From an uncultured Corynebacterium sp. (GTDB lineage Bacteria > Actinomycetota > Actinomycetes > Mycobacteriales > Mycobacteriaceae): 64,000 bases of DNA. A model generated the notes under the pieces. The model did not search any database. It was not told the origin of the DNA and worked only from the letters and a program-made list of their open reading frames with translations. The DNA is taken from NCBI GenBank assembly GCA_943914355.1, contig CALUBS010000009.1:1-64000 (forward strand), written 5' to 3'. Positions 53,755-63,192 of the stretch are shown piece by piece. A program made the translations under genes and the position numbers. The number at the start of each line of letters is the position of its first letter. The first letter of the stretch is position 1.

Positions 53755-54519
53755 CTAAAGCAGTGAGGACAAGAACTCCTTGGTGCGCGGCTGCTGTGGA
53801 TTCTCAAGCACTTCAGCCGGGGTACCGGATTCTAGGACTACGCCGCCATCCATGAAGAAGATTTTATCGGCAACCTCGCGCGCAAAACCCATCTCGTGGG
53901 TAACCACGAGCATGGTCATGCCCTGGGCCGCGAGATCCTTCATGACGCGAAGGACCTCGCCAACGAGCTCGGGATCGAGGGCGGAAGTGGGTTCATCGAA
54001 AAGCATGAGCTTGGGATCCATCGCCACGGCGCGGGCGATGGCAACGCGCTGCTGCTGGCCGCCGGATAACTGAACCGGGAAGTTATCGGCCTTGGAAGCA
54101 AGTCCCACCTCCTCTAAAAGCTCCATGGCACGCTTCCGCGCCTTATCCTCCGGCACCTTCTTGACCTGCATTGGTGCTTCAATGATGTTTTCAATCACCG
54201 TGCGGTGGGGAAAGAGGTTGAAAGATTGGAATACCATGCCGATATCGGAGCGCTGCTGTGCAGCTTGCTTCTCGCTGATTTCGTACAGGATTCCGTTCTT
54301 TTCGCGGTAGCCAATGAGCTCACCATCGACATAAAGGCGGCCCGCCGTGGCCTTATCCAGGTGGTTGACGCAGCGCAGGAAGGTTGATTTACCGGATCCG
54401 GAAGGGCCCAATAGGCAGGCAACCTCGCCGGGTTGGACCTCTAAGTCGATGCCCTTGAGCACCTCGAATTGGCCGAAGGATTTGTGCACATTCTGTGCGG
54501 AGATCATGGGAGTGTTCAT
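53755..54519 (-). CDS. Polar amino acid ABC transporter ATP-binding protein
   Basis: 254 residues: Walker [17 protein letters not shown]-loop [15 protein letters not shown], signature [16 protein letters not shown], Walker [21 protein letters not shown], switch [12 protein letters not shown]. Closest to the GlnQ/HisP class. Starts in a TAATG overlap with the permease. Last gene of the DUF368-receptor-permease-ATPase operon. Confidence 0.94.
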   Translation of the reverse strand: MNTPMISAQNVHKSFGQFEVLKGIDLEVQPGEVACLLGPSGSGKSTFLRCVNHLDKATAGRLYVDGELIGYREKNGILYEISEKQAAQQRSDIGMVFQSFNLFPHRTVIENIIEAPMQVKKVPEDKARKRAMELLEEVGLASKADNFPVQLSGGQQQRVAIARAVAMDPKLMLFDEPTSALDPELVGEVLRVMKDLAAQGMTMLVVTHEMGFAREVADKIFFMDGGVVLESGTPAEVLENPQQPRTKEFLSSLL

Positions 54520-55472
54520 TAGTTTTTACCCTCCTGGATTACGGAGACGTTGCGGGGGATAGTACCTTCGGCATCGGCAAGCGCGGCAAGTTGGCGCCCG
54601 GTGAGTTCGCGGGTGGCGCCGCGCTCGAAATGGCGCTCGAGGAAGTACTGGCCCACCATGAGCAGGGAAGTAATGACCAAGTACCACGAGGCAGCGACCA
54701 TCAAGAGCGGAATGGGCTGGAAGAGGGCTGCGGAAATGTCCGTAGCGCGGCCGAAGATCTCGTGGGTATAGGGGATAGCTACCACCAGTGACGAAGTCTT
54801 GAGCAGGGAAATGAACTCATTGCCAGTCGGTGGGATGATAATGCGCATCGCCTGCGGCAATACGGTGCGCCGCATGGTCATCCACCAAGACATTCCGAGG
54901 GCCTTGGAGGCTTCCTTTTGGCCTTCTGGCACCGAGGAAATGCCCGAGCGCACGATTTCTGCCATATAGGCGGCCTCATTGAGACCCAAGCCCATGACTG
55001 CCAAGAAGAAGGCATTGGTCAACACGCTTTGCAGGGAGACCTCTGCAAAGCCCAAGTTGATGGATTGATAAATCGCAGATAGCAAGCCCCAGAAGACAAG
55101 CTGGACATAAATCGGGGTGCCGCGAAAAATCCACAGGAAGATCCAGGAAATGGCGCGCAGGATGGGATTGGGCGACATGCGCATCACGGCGAGGATGGCG
55201 CCGCCTACCACGCCAATGATCATGGACAAGATGGTGATCGCAATCGTGTGCAGGGAGGCGATAGCGATGCGCTGATCAAAGAGATACTGGAAGTACGTAT
55301 CCCACCCGAAGGCCTCATTGCGCGCGGAGGCAATGACAAACCACAGACCAAGAATGAGCAACACGACCGCGCAGAGCCACCGCCAGGGGTGGCGCAGTGG
55401 CCGGGCTTCGATCTTGGCGGGTGCCTCCTGCTGTGCCGTGGGGCCGGTTGCCTCTTTGTGCTCGTTAACCAT
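54519..55472 (-). CDS. Polar amino acid ABC transporter permease
   Basis: 317 residues from ATG 55472, with GAAAGG 7 bases upstream and an 8-base overlap with the receptor gene. Hydrophilic N-terminus of about 30 residues, then a HisM-type permease domain ([39 protein letters not shown]; the EAA loop [35 protein letters not shown] segment). One permease gene only, so it acts as a homodimer. The tail of about 40 residues after the last helix is charged. Confidence 0.92.
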   Translation of the reverse strand: MVNEHKEATGPTAQQEAPAKIEARPLRHPWRWLCAVVLLILGLWFVIASARNEAFGWDTYFQYLFDQRIAIASLHTIAITILSMIIGVVGGAILAVMRMSPNPILRAISWIFLWIFRGTPIYVQLVFWGLLSAIYQSINLGFAEVSLQSVLTNAFFLAVMGLGLNEAAYMAEIVRSGISSVPEGQKEASKALGMSWWMTMRRTVLPQAMRIIIPPTGNEFISLLKTSSLVVAIPYTHEIFGRATDISAALFQPIPLLMVAASWYLVITSLLMVGQYFLERHFERGATRELTGRQLAALADAEGTIPRNVSVIQEGKN

Positions 55473-56352
55473 TGATGGGCCTTTCATTAATCATCGCCTG
55501 GTCTACTAATCCATCTTCAATTCCCCAGCGGGCCAAGATCTCCGCGTACTCACCGGTATCGATAAGATGCTGGAGGGCAGCGGCTGAGGCCTTAGCCAAG
55601 TCCGAATCCTTCGGAACTGCGAACCCGTAAGGAGAGGCCTGGAACATATCGCCCACTGCGCGCATCTTTCCCTCGGAGCGATTGACCGCCCAAGCCGTTA
55701 CCGGCGAGTCCGCGGATAAAGCATCGGCGCGGCCCATAAGGACGGCGAGGGCGGCGTTATCCCCGGTGTCATAGGACAAGACGGTGAGATCGCCATCGCA
55801 GGCTTCTTGCTTGGGGCGCACATCGTCGGTCTCGGACACGGTGGTGCGCTGCACGGCGACGGTCAAACCGCAAGGGTTTTGGGGATCGACCTTATTGGGG
55901 CCATCGACAAGCTCTGCCCACTGGATGCCCGCATAGAGGTGGTCTACGAAGTCGAATTCATCGCGGCGGTCGGCCGTATCCGTAAACCCAGAGGCACCCA
56001 TGTCTATCTGTCCCGATTGCACAGCCGGCAAAATCATGGAGAAGTCTTGCTCAAGGGCCTGGAATTTCAGACCCAGCACCCCAGCTACGGCGCGGGCGAG
56101 GTCGAGCTCTACGCCCTGCAAATCGCCATGGGAGTCCTTGAGCTGAAATGGGGCATAGGGCGGGTTTGTACCTGCCGTGAGCACACCGTCATCGTCGTGG
56201 TACATCGCGGCAATTTCGGGAACTTCGCTGGTCTGGGGTTCCTGCCAGCCCTCTGGAGTCGAATCCTCCTCGTTGACCACGCACGCGCTCAAGGGGAGTA
56301 CGCACGCCATCACGGCGGCCGTTAGTGGTCGATGATTAATCGCCCAGGGCAT
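55465..56352 (-). CDS. Polar amino acid ABC transporter receptor lipoprotein
   Basis: 295 residues, lipobox LSAC (Cys24). Family 3 solute-binding protein: GTNPPYAPFQLKDSHGDLQGVELDLARAVAGVLGLKFQ, FSMILPAVQSGQIDMGASGFTDTADRRDEFDFVDHLYAG, and a C-terminal lobe ending AALQHLIDTGEYAEILARWGIEDG. One Cys pair in the mature part may form a disulfide. Ligand is probably glutamate/glutamine- or basic-amino-acid-like but cannot be fixed. Starts in a TAATG overlap with the DUF368 gene. Confidence 0.92.
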   Translation of the reverse strand: MPWAINHRPLTAAVMACVLPLSACVVNEEDSTPEGWQEPQTSEVPEIAAMYHDDDGVLTAGTNPPYAPFQLKDSHGDLQGVELDLARAVAGVLGLKFQALEQDFSMILPAVQSGQIDMGASGFTDTADRRDEFDFVDHLYAGIQWAELVDGPNKVDPQNPCGLTVAVQRTTVSETDDVRPKQEACDGDLTVLSYDTGDNAALAVLMGRADALSADSPVTAWAVNRSEGKMRAVGDMFQASPYGFAVPKDSDLAKASAAALQHLIDTGEYAEILARWGIEDGLVDQAMINERPING

Positions 56353-57188
56353 TAATATTCCGCCGTCCTTTCCTCGATGGCTTGCGCGTTCCTGCGGTCT
56401 ACATAGATGAAGATGGACACGATAATGGCACCGAGGATGAAGTATCCGATGATGGCGCCCGAAGAAGCGTCCTGGTCAGCACCCCACGGCCACAGGGCGC
56501 GCAGGGATCCCAGCATGAAGCCCGCCATGGCGGCCAGGGTGGGCGCGCGGTGGGTGCTCAGCAAATAGTTGAGCAATTTGATGAAGGCGGCGAGGCCACA
56601 CAGGGCACCCAGCGCAAAGACGCCCATGGTGCTTAATTCACGGTCCGATACTGCGCCAATGATCGGCTGGTAGAGCCCCATAGTCAGCAAGATGAGCGAG
56701 CCGGAAATACCTGGCAGGATCAGCGCGCATACAGCAATTGCTGCGGCAAAGAAGACCACGATGAGGCTCGGGTCATCTTGCGGCTCGGAGGTAAAGCCCG
56801 TGACGATGAAAATCAGGACGGCAGCAGCGATAAACGCGATGATGGACGAGGGGGCGGTGCGCTCCGCCTTAGACAACATGGAAAGCGGAACGATGATGGA
56901 GATGACCACCATGCCTAAAAAGAGGGCGCTGGAGGCAGAGACGTTGTTGTCGACGAAGTTAGACAGGAGCGTGGAAAAGCCGAATACGGCTATTAGCATG
57001 CCGACGGCAACTGAGGCTAGAAAGGACCACTCGACCTTTTTAAAGTTGCCGGAGATGAGGTCATTGGCATTGCGGACGGCGCGCTCATAAATCCCCACGA
57101 TGAGGGCGACGGTTCCGCCGGAGATGCCGGGAACCAGCTCGGCCATACCGATGAGGGCGCCACGAATGGCGTTCAAAATATAGTGCAT
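56352..57188 (-). CDS. DUF368 membrane protein, candidate polyprenyl-phosphate translocase
   Basis: 278 residues, about eight helices. The DUF368 signature AELVPGISGGTVALIVGIYERAV opens the protein; the second conserved site ICALILPGISGSLILLTMGLY forms the matching half. DUF368 members in other bacteria (PopT) have been reported to recycle undecaprenyl phosphate across the membrane; the corynebacterial carrier would be decaprenyl phosphate, used for arabinogalactan and peptidoglycan. First gene of an operon with an amino acid transporter. Confidence 0.88.
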   Translation of the reverse strand: MHYILNAIRGALIGMAELVPGISGGTVALIVGIYERAVRNANDLISGNFKKVEWSFLASVAVGMLIAVFGFSTLLSNFVDNNVSASSALFLGMVVISIIVPLSMLSKAERTAPSSIIAFIAAAVLIFIVTGFTSEPQDDPSLIVVFFAAAIAVCALILPGISGSLILLTMGLYQPIIGAVSDRELSTMGVFALGALCGLAAFIKLLNYLLSTHRAPTLAAMAGFMLGSLRALWPWGADQDASSGAIIGYFILGAIIVSIFIYVDRRNAQAIEERTAEY

Positions 57189-57500
57189 AAATTAAAAATC
57201 TACCTGGGTACAAGACATGACTGCGTTTGACGGGCCACTCGGGGTGTCAAAAACTCTTTGCTCAAGACCGTACGGCGAGGTGTAGCACCGCCCGCGGTGG
57301 CTTAAGCCTGCATATCTTTCATTACTTTAACGGTTATCCACCTTATATGAGAAGGGCTTGTGCTTAAAGTCTCGAGGTAAGAAGGCGTAATTTTGCAGCA
57401 GTTAGGGTTCTCGGGCGTTGTGTAAATATGCAATTCGCGGAAGGATATAAGCTGAATCGAGGCCGCTGTAGGGGACATAGGGAACTAGGCGGCATGACGA
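57189..57500. other. Gene-free stretch upstream of the DUF368 operon
   Basis: About 310 bases with no coding frame I can support. It must hold the promoter of the minus-strand DUF368 operon; the part nearest the gene (57185-57340) is locally AT-rich. No hairpin with T-run and no known riboswitch core was recognised. Confidence 0.5.
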
Positions 57501-57545
57501 AACCCCGCTTCCTTCGTGGATATGTATCCGGAAGGAAGCGGGGTT
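57501..57545 (-). terminator. Hairpin behind the tRNA gene
   Basis: Perfect 15-base-pair stem (57501-57515 with 57531-57545), 15-base loop. On the minus strand it follows the tRNA by 6 bases and ends in TTTCGTC, a short T-run. The likely terminator of the tRNA transcript. Confidence 0.75.
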
Positions 57546-57551
57546 GTACTG

Positions 57552-57625
57552 TGCCCCTGGTGAGACTCGAACTCACACTGGACGGGTTTTGAATCCGTTG
57601 CCTCTGCCAATTGGGCTACAGGGGC
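57552..57625 (-). tRNA. tRNA with Leu(CAA) anticodon and short variable loop
   Basis: 74-base cloverleaf on the minus strand: acceptor GCCCCTG/CAGGGGC, D-arm with AATTGG, anticodon loop TTCAAAA with CAA at 57591-57589, variable loop of 5 bases, T-arm GTGAG-TTCGAGT-CTCAC. Discriminator A, CCA not encoded. The last anticodon-stem pair is A-C, a mismatch. Normal bacterial tRNA-Leu has a long extra arm; this one is class I in shape. Similar short Leu(CAA)-type genes are, from memory, annotated in other actinobacteria. Confidence 0.8.
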
Positions 57626-57768
57626 AATCAAAAGCGAGCGCCTTGACTGTTGGAAATACTAGCGCAGGGGTTGGCGCAATTCCTAATTGGGGTCCCTTTC
57701 CGGTGAAAAGGCCTGCTCAAGACGGTGGGGTTGGGCGGGGTATCGCCGTGTCCATTGGGTTGCCTAAT

Positions 57769-60417
57769 ATGGGGCAGGTGACTTCCAATAAGACCCGCCT
57801 TTTGCTCATTGATGGCCATTCCATGGCATTTCGTGCCTTTTATGCCCTCCCGGTGGAAAACTTTTCTACCTCCGGTGGTCAGCACACCAATGCCGTGTAT
57901 GGCTTTTTATCCATGCTGTCCAATATCGTCTCTGAGGAAAGGCCGGATGCTATCGCGGTTGCTTTTGACGTTGGCCGAAAGACTTTCCGCACGGAGATGT
58001 TCCCGGATTATAAGGCGCAGCGCGAGGCCGCACCGGAGGAATTTAAGGGCCAAGTAGATATCATTCGCGATACCTTAGAGACCTTGGGAATTACGACGCT
58101 CTCGCGTGAAAATTACGAGGCCGACGATATTTTGGCCACCCTAGCAACCCAGGCGCAAGACTACGAGACGCTGATTGTCACCGGTGACCGGGATTATCTG
58201 CAGCTGGTTACGGATTCGACCACGGTGCTCTATCCCATGAAGGGCGTATCCACGCTGCACCGGTTTACCCCAGAAGCCGTCGAGGATAAATACGGGCTTA
58301 CCCCCGCGCAGTATCCCGACTTTGCTGCTCTGCGCGGCGACCCTTCCGATAACCTCCCCGGCATTCCCAAGGTGGGAGAAAAGACCGCCACCAAGTGGAT
58401 AGTCAAGTACGGAGACTTGGCTTCCTTGGTAGAGCACGCCGAAGAAATCAACGGCGTGGTGGGAAATAACTTCCGCGAACGCATCGAGCAGGTGCAGATG
58501 AACCGGAAGCTCACCCAGATGATTACAGACATGGACTTAGATGTTGGTCCTGATGATCTGGCCTTTAGTGAAGCCAAGGTTGCCGATGTCGCCGCGAAGT
58601 TCGATGAGCTGGAGTTTGGTACCAACCTGCGCGACCGTGTCTTATCCGCCATCCCCAACGATGGTGCAGAGGCTGCTGAGCAAGCTGCGGACACCCCAGA
58701 CGTAGAGCTCACTATCGATGACGCCTCCTTGAGCGAGTGGCTACCTGGCCGCGAGCACGTAGCCGTGTATGTGCAAGGCGAGGGCACCCCGGGCCAAGGC
58801 GATGCCTCTGCCATCGCATTTGTGGACCGCAACCACCACGGCTTGCAGGTAGAACTCGGGGAGCTTTCCGCCGATGAGGAAAAGGCCTTGGTCCAGTGGC
58901 TAGAATCGCCGGCCCCTAAGTATTTCCACGCCGCGAAGGCCGCGTTCCACATGCTGGCAGGGCGCGGGATTGAGCTCAACGGGCTTGCGCACGATACGGC
59001 CTTGGCGGCGTATATCCTGCGCCCAGGCCAGCGCACCTACGAGCTTTCCGATGTCTACCAGCGCCACCTTCAAAAATCCCTCGGCGCCGCCTCGGAGCAG
59101 ATGTCGCTGCTCGATAGCTCCTCCCTGGTAGATCAGGCGGCGGCAATCATGGAGCTGGCGGAAAAACTCACCGCGGAACTGCAGGACATCGACTCTTTCG
59201 AGCTCTATACCGACCTGGAATTGCCGCTGGTGACCATCCTGGCACGCATGGAGGCTACGGGCATCGCGGTCGATGTCGATATTTTGGAAACCCAAAAGGA
59301 TGCCTTCGTGGAGCAGGTGGCTGAACAAGAACGCTCCGCGCGCGAGCTTGCTGGCGATGACAAGCTCAATTTGAATTCGCCCAAGCAGCTGCAAAAGGTA
59401 CTTTTTGAGACCTTCGATATGCCCAAGACGAAAAAGACAAAGACGGGCTATTCCACGGCCGCGAAGGAAATCGAGCAGCTGGCAATCAAGAACCCGCACC
59501 CGTTTTTGGATCACCTCCTGGCCCACCGCGAGTACCAAAAGATGAAGACCACGTTGGAGGGCCTTATTAAGACCGTCCAACCGGATGGGCGCATTCACAC
59601 AACTTTTAACCAGACGGTGACCTCGACGGGACGTTTGTCCTCGACGGAGCCCAACCTGCAAAACATCCCGGTGCGCACGGAGGCCGGCCGACAAATTCGC
59701 TCGGCGTTTATCGTAGGCGAGGGATTTGAACAGCTAATGACCGCGGACTATTCGCAGATTGAAATGCGCGTTATGGCGCACCTTTCTGCAGATCCCGGGC
59801 TGATTGAGGCCTACAAGGCTGGCGAAGACCTGCACAATTTCGTCGGTTCTAGGGTCTTCGATGTGCCGGTCGATCAGGTGACTCCTGAGCTGCGCCGCCG
59901 CGTAAAGGCCATGTCTTATGGCTTGGTCTATGGCCTATCCGCATTTGGACTATCGCAGCAGCTGGGAATCCCTGCTGGTGAAGCCAAGTCCATTATGGAA
60001 AGCTACTTCGAGCGCTTTGGCGGCGTGAAGAAATACCTGGATGATGTCGTGGAGCAAGCCCGCAAGGATGGTTATACGGCCACGCTCTTTGGTCGCCGCC
60101 GCTACCTGCCAGAGCTCAACTCCGATAACCGGCTGGCCCGCGAAAACGCGGAACGCGCTGCGCTCAATGCCCCAATCCAGGGAACGGCCGCGGATATCAT
60201 TAAGGTCGCGATGATTCGCGTGGACCGTGCGTTGCGCGATATGAAATCCCGTGTACTGCTCCAGGTGCACGATGAATTGGTGGTGGAGGTCGCCCCCGGT
60301 GAGGCCGATCAAGTCCGCGAGATTCTTGAGCGCGAGATGGATTCTGCCATCGAGTTGAACGTGCCACTCGAGGTCTCTGCTGGTGCCGGCACGGATTGGG
60401 ACGCCGCGGCCCACTAG
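57769..60417 (+). CDS. polA: DNA polymerase I
   Basis: Repair and Okazaki-fragment polymerase. 882 residues from ATG 57769. GTG 57778 is a serious alternative: TAATAT ends 7 bases before it, fitting a leaderless mRNA, and it gives the usual short N-terminus before RLLLIDGHSMAFRAF. Domains: 5' nuclease (1-300: DGHSMAFRAF, ADDILATLA, TGDRDYLQL, GDPSDNLPGIPKVGEKTA), a degenerate 3'-5' exonuclease region (about 305-500), and polymerase with TADYSQIEMRVMAHLS, RRVKAMSYGLVYGLSAFGL and QVHDELVVE. Confidence 0.97.
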   Translation: MGQVTSNKTRLLLIDGHSMAFRAFYALPVENFSTSGGQHTNAVYGFLSMLSNIVSEERPDAIAVAFDVGRKTFRTEMFPDYKAQREAAPEEFKGQVDIIRDTLETLGITTLSRENYEADDILATLATQAQDYETLIVTGDRDYLQLVTDSTTVLYPMKGVSTLHRFTPEAVEDKYGLTPAQYPDFAALRGDPSDNLPGIPKVGEKTATKWIVKYGDLASLVEHAEEINGVVGNNFRERIEQVQMNRKLTQMITDMDLDVGPDDLAFSEAKVADVAAKFDELEFGTNLRDRVLSAIPNDGAEAAEQAADTPDVELTIDDASLSEWLPGREHVAVYVQGEGTPGQGDASAIAFVDRNHHGLQVELGELSADEEKALVQWLESPAPKYFHAAKAAFHMLAGRGIELNGLAHDTALAAYILRPGQRTYELSDVYQRHLQKSLGAASEQMSLLDSSSLVDQAAAIMELAEKLTAELQDIDSFELYTDLELPLVTILARMEATGIAVDVDILETQKDAFVEQVAEQERSARELAGDDKLNLNSPKQLQKVLFETFDMPKTKKTKTGYSTAAKEIEQLAIKNPHPFLDHLLAHREYQKMKTTLEGLIKTVQPDGRIHTTFNQTVTSTGRLSSTEPNLQNIPVRTEAGRQIRSAFIVGEGFEQLMTADYSQIEMRVMAHLSADPGLIEAYKAGEDLHNFVGSRVFDVPVDQVTPELRRRVKAMSYGLVYGLSAFGLSQQLGIPAGEAKSIMESYFERFGGVKKYLDDVVEQARKDGYTATLFGRRRYLPELNSDNRLARENAERAALNAPIQGTAADIIKVAMIRVDRALRDMKSRVLLQVHDELVVEVAPGEADQVREILEREMDSAIELNVPLEVSAGAGTDWDAAAH

Positions 60418-60421
60418 TTCG

Positions 60422-61360
60422 ATGATGATGCTTAACCGGCGCGAGCGCGCCCGCATGCGCTTGGCCGCCCAGGGGCTTACGGCCCTGCGCTGGCGCACCG
60501 CTGCGGAGGCGGTTCGCGCCTTTGGCGTTACGCAAGGCCAGGACCTGCATTCGGTGCGCCGGTCCTTGGCGCTGCGCGCAACGGATGAATCGGATAAGTC
60601 CGAGATCGTGCGCGGCTATGCGATGCGCAATACGCTGTTCGCCGCCTCCGTCAAGGATATGGGCTGGATAACCGAGCTATGCGCGAAGCCTCGAAAAGGC
60701 GATGCAGCGGTACGGGAAGCCGTGCTGCAGCTTATCGATGCCCCAATAACGCGCGCAGAATTAAGAGTCCGCGCCGCTGAAGCCTTGCCCGAGCTACCTT
60801 TCTGGCACGTGGTACGCATCGCCATGGAAAGCGGGCATGCGTGTTATGTAGGCGAAGAGCAGCTCATTACTCCGGTCGAGCTAGACGGCCTGGAGGCCCT
60901 CTTTAACGGCGACTCGGTGGCCGCCACGACGGAATTGATGACGCGCTATTTTCGCACCCATGGTCCGGCGACGCTGCAAGACTTTGCGTGGTGGTCCAAG
61001 CTGCCCCAAAAGCTCATTCGTCCCGCAGCGGAGAATTTGCCGGATGACCTCATCCGGATAGGTAGGGAAGGCGAGGAGCTGGTCTCTACAGAGGTGCTGG
61101 AGCTGCCAGAGGTGAGAAGGAAGAAAACGGTGCTGCTTTTAGGCGCCTTTGATGAATATATCCTGGGCTACCAGGATCGGCTTTTTGCCATGTCAGCGGA
61201 TATGCACCACGCGCTCGTTCCCGGAAACCGGGGCATTTTCCGCCGCGCCATCGTTATCGACGGCCAAGTGCGCGGCATGTGGAATAAGCAGGGGATTGAG
61301 GACTGGGGAATTCCTGCCTATGCGGCACGCCACGTGGAACGCCAGTGGAAAGAGTGCTGA
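60422..61360 (+). CDS. AlkZ-like winged-helix DNA glycosylase (HTH_42 family)
   Basis: 312 residues from ATG 60422, 4 bases after polA's stop (ATGs 60425 and 60428 also possible). HTH_42/PF06224 family of tandem winged helices. FGVTQGQDLHSVRRSLALR near residue 40 carries a Gln-x-Gln, the catalytic motif of Streptomyces AlkZ and its relatives, which unhook interstrand crosslinks. Later blocks FRTHGPATLQDFAWWSKLP and LLLGAFDEYILGYQDR also fit the family. Sitting right behind polA suits a repair role. Activity is inferred. Confidence 0.82.
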   Translation: MMMLNRRERARMRLAAQGLTALRWRTAAEAVRAFGVTQGQDLHSVRRSLALRATDESDKSEIVRGYAMRNTLFAASVKDMGWITELCAKPRKGDAAVREAVLQLIDAPITRAELRVRAAEALPELPFWHVVRIAMESGHACYVGEEQLITPVELDGLEALFNGDSVAATTELMTRYFRTHGPATLQDFAWWSKLPQKLIRPAAENLPDDLIRIGREGEELVSTEVLELPEVRRKKTVLLLGAFDEYILGYQDRLFAMSADMHHALVPGNRGIFRRAIVIDGQVRGMWNKQGIEDWGIPAYAARHVERQWKEC

Positions 61361-61398
61361 GAAGTGCGTGAAGCAGAATAGGATTTTAAAGTAATTTC

Positions 61399-61770
61399 AT
61401 GGAGTTTCTCGGAAAACGTATTAGGTGGAAGTCTCGCCCCTTCGTCTTGCGCTTTTTTGAGACTACGTGGGCAGTCATGGTCGCATACCCGGCGGGACAA
61501 ATTGCTGAGAGCGGCTTAAAAGAAGCAGTAAGCAGCGATAAATCTTACTTCATTTTCTATGCGGTTATAACTTTTGGGTTTTTCCTTTCTGCTGGCAACG
61601 CCGCCAGAGAAGGCGAGAACCCGTGGCGCTACCGAATTCAGGCGGCCGGTGTAATGATCGCGGTTACTGTCATTGCCGTGGCCTTCCCGTATTCGTGGGT
61701 ATTTGCGCTCATTACTATTGCTGCCGTGGTGTACTACCTCTGGCCGCGCATCGCTGTGGAATCCTCCTGA
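61399..61770 (+). CDS. Small membrane protein of unknown function
   Basis: 123 residues. Basic N-terminus (GKRIRWKSRPF), then three to four hydrophobic segments (about 20-35, 50-65, 83-98, 100-116). No family recognised. No strong ribosome site before the ATG. Its 3' end overlaps the convergent RDD-family gene by 37 bases. Codon use looks like that of its neighbours. Confidence 0.55.
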   Translation: MEFLGKRIRWKSRPFVLRFFETTWAVMVAYPAGQIAESGLKEAVSSDKSYFIFYAVITFGFFLSAGNAAREGENPWRYRIQAAGVMIAVTVIAVAFPYSWVFALITIAAVVYYLWPRIAVESS

Positions 61771-62210
61771 GGTCGCTTTTCCACTAGGCAGCCGACCAAG
61801 AGGTCAAAGGGTGTTTGGCCGATGGCTAAAACAGAAAGGCCTAGAATCGCAAGGATAATGCCGTCGATGTTCCAGCCGGTAAGCGTCAGGGGCGTGAGCA
61901 GCAGCCATGAATTGCGCAGGCATGCGGTGGCAAACGGCGAGCGGGCCGGGATGATTTCGAGCTGCATCGACCATTTGCCCAGGGACGTATACTTTTTCGT
62001 TTCCACCCACACGCGGTAGATATAAAAGATCACGGCGAGGGCGACCGCCTCGTATATTTCTTCGGAGCGGCCGGATAAGGGGGTACCGGCAATAGCATTA
62101 ATCACCCACCGCACCACGGTGACGATGGCGGCCACGAGAAAGGCGTCGATCCACCAAGCCACGGCGCGGCGCAGGAAAATTCCCAGTCTTTCGGCAATCA
62201 TGTTCTCCAC
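61734..62210 (-). CDS. RDD-family membrane protein
   Basis: 158 residues from GTG 62210; ATG 62201, three codons later, is an equal candidate. RDD signature: Arg in FLRRAVAWWIDAFLVA with the paired Asp in the first helix, and the second-half block YTSLGKWSMQLEII. Four helices. RDD proteins include a sodium/lithium-proton antiporter, but most are unstudied. It starts one base after the upstream methyltransferase stop. Confidence 0.85.
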   Translation of the reverse strand: MENMIAERLGIFLRRAVAWWIDAFLVAAIVTVVRWVINAIAGTPLSGRSEEIYEAVALAVIFYIYRVWVETKKYTSLGKWSMQLEIIPARSPFATACLRNSWLLLTPLTLTGWNIDGIILAILGLSVLAIGQTPFDLLVGCLVEKRPQEDSTAMRGQR

Positions 62211-62211
62211 G

Positions 62212-62943
62212 TTAGCTGTAGGCGCGGCAGATGAAAATCATGCTGCCAGGGAAAATTTCCCCGCGCTGCCTAGACCACTGACCCCAGGTGGTATCTAAGC
62301 CTTCGGGCCATTCCGGTTCGATGATGTCCTCGATGAGGAATGGTCCGCGACCTTGGAGCGCGCGGAACCAATCGCTGATGGTGCGGTGAAATTCGGCATA
62401 GGTTAGCGTCCCGGCGGAATCGTGTTCCAGATAGGCGCGGTCGAAATAACTTATCTCAGCGGTGAGGCTGGTGGGATCATCGGGGAAGATCCAGCGCATT
62501 GGGTGGGTCACGGAGAATACGAAGCGTCCACCTGGGCGCACCACGCGGGCAACCTCCGCGAGCGCGGCATCGAGATCGGCGAGGAAGGGTAATGCGCCGA
62601 ATGCAGAGAATGCCACGTCAAAGGAATCAGTGGCGTAGGGCAGTGCCAGCGCATCGGCTTGGATGAGCGCCAACCCGGGATCTGCGTGGGAGAGCATGCC
62701 GCGGGAAATATCGCAGCCGGTGACAAAGCGGGCGCGGGTGCTGAGCCACTGGGTGCAGGCGGCAGAACCGCAGCCGATTTCGAGGACAGCGGCAGAGGAG
62801 ACATCGCCAAGCAACTGCGCATCGGCCTCGTGCAACATCTCCGGGCACCAGTAAAAAGAGGAGAGGTACTCGGGGTGCTCGGCATGGTAAGAGACCGCAT
62901 CATCATCCCAGTGGGATTGATTGGCGCGAGAGGGCGAAGTCAT
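62212..62943 (-). CDS. SAM-dependent methyltransferase
   Basis: 243 residues, class I methyltransferase (UbiE/SmtA-like): N-terminal SHWDDDAVSYHAEHPEYLSSFYWCPEMLHEADAQLLGDV, motif I VLEIGCGSAACTQWLSTRA, VTGCDISRGML, motif III-like VVRPGGRFVFSVTHPMRWIFPDDP. The WCPE/EGL-type N-terminus is common in an actinobacterial family beside rpsA. Substrate unknown. AAGG about 13 bases before the ATG is a weak ribosome site. Confidence 0.87.
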   Translation of the reverse strand: MTSPSRANQSHWDDDAVSYHAEHPEYLSSFYWCPEMLHEADAQLLGDVSSAAVLEIGCGSAACTQWLSTRARFVTGCDISRGMLSHADPGLALIQADALALPYATDSFDVAFSAFGALPFLADLDAALAEVARVVRPGGRFVFSVTHPMRWIFPDDPTSLTAEISYFDRAYLEHDSAGTLTYAEFHRTISDWFRALQGRGPFLIEDIIEPEWPEGLDTTWGQWSRQRGEIFPGSMIFICRAYS

Positions 62944-63192
62944 TGGGGTGGGTTACCTTTCTGGTTGGCGTGCAATATTTGCCGTATAAGCTGGACAGAT
63001 GTAGGCTCTTACAAGCATGTCTATGCCACGGGTTGTTGCAGGCTATTGTAGGAAAGCTTGGGGCAATCACGCGGCGGGATCGAATGTGGCCTCTATCTCC
63101 TGTATTTGTGCAGCGCAGATGGGCTTTTAATTCGAGAGACACGCAGTTGTCCACGAACGATTTCCTACATTTATTCGGAGCATTTTTACAAT

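Noticed and set aside
57544..57768. Upstream extension of the polA frame
   Set aside because: It overlaps the tRNA gene and its product has no homology-like content; starts at 57769 or 57778 fit the family.
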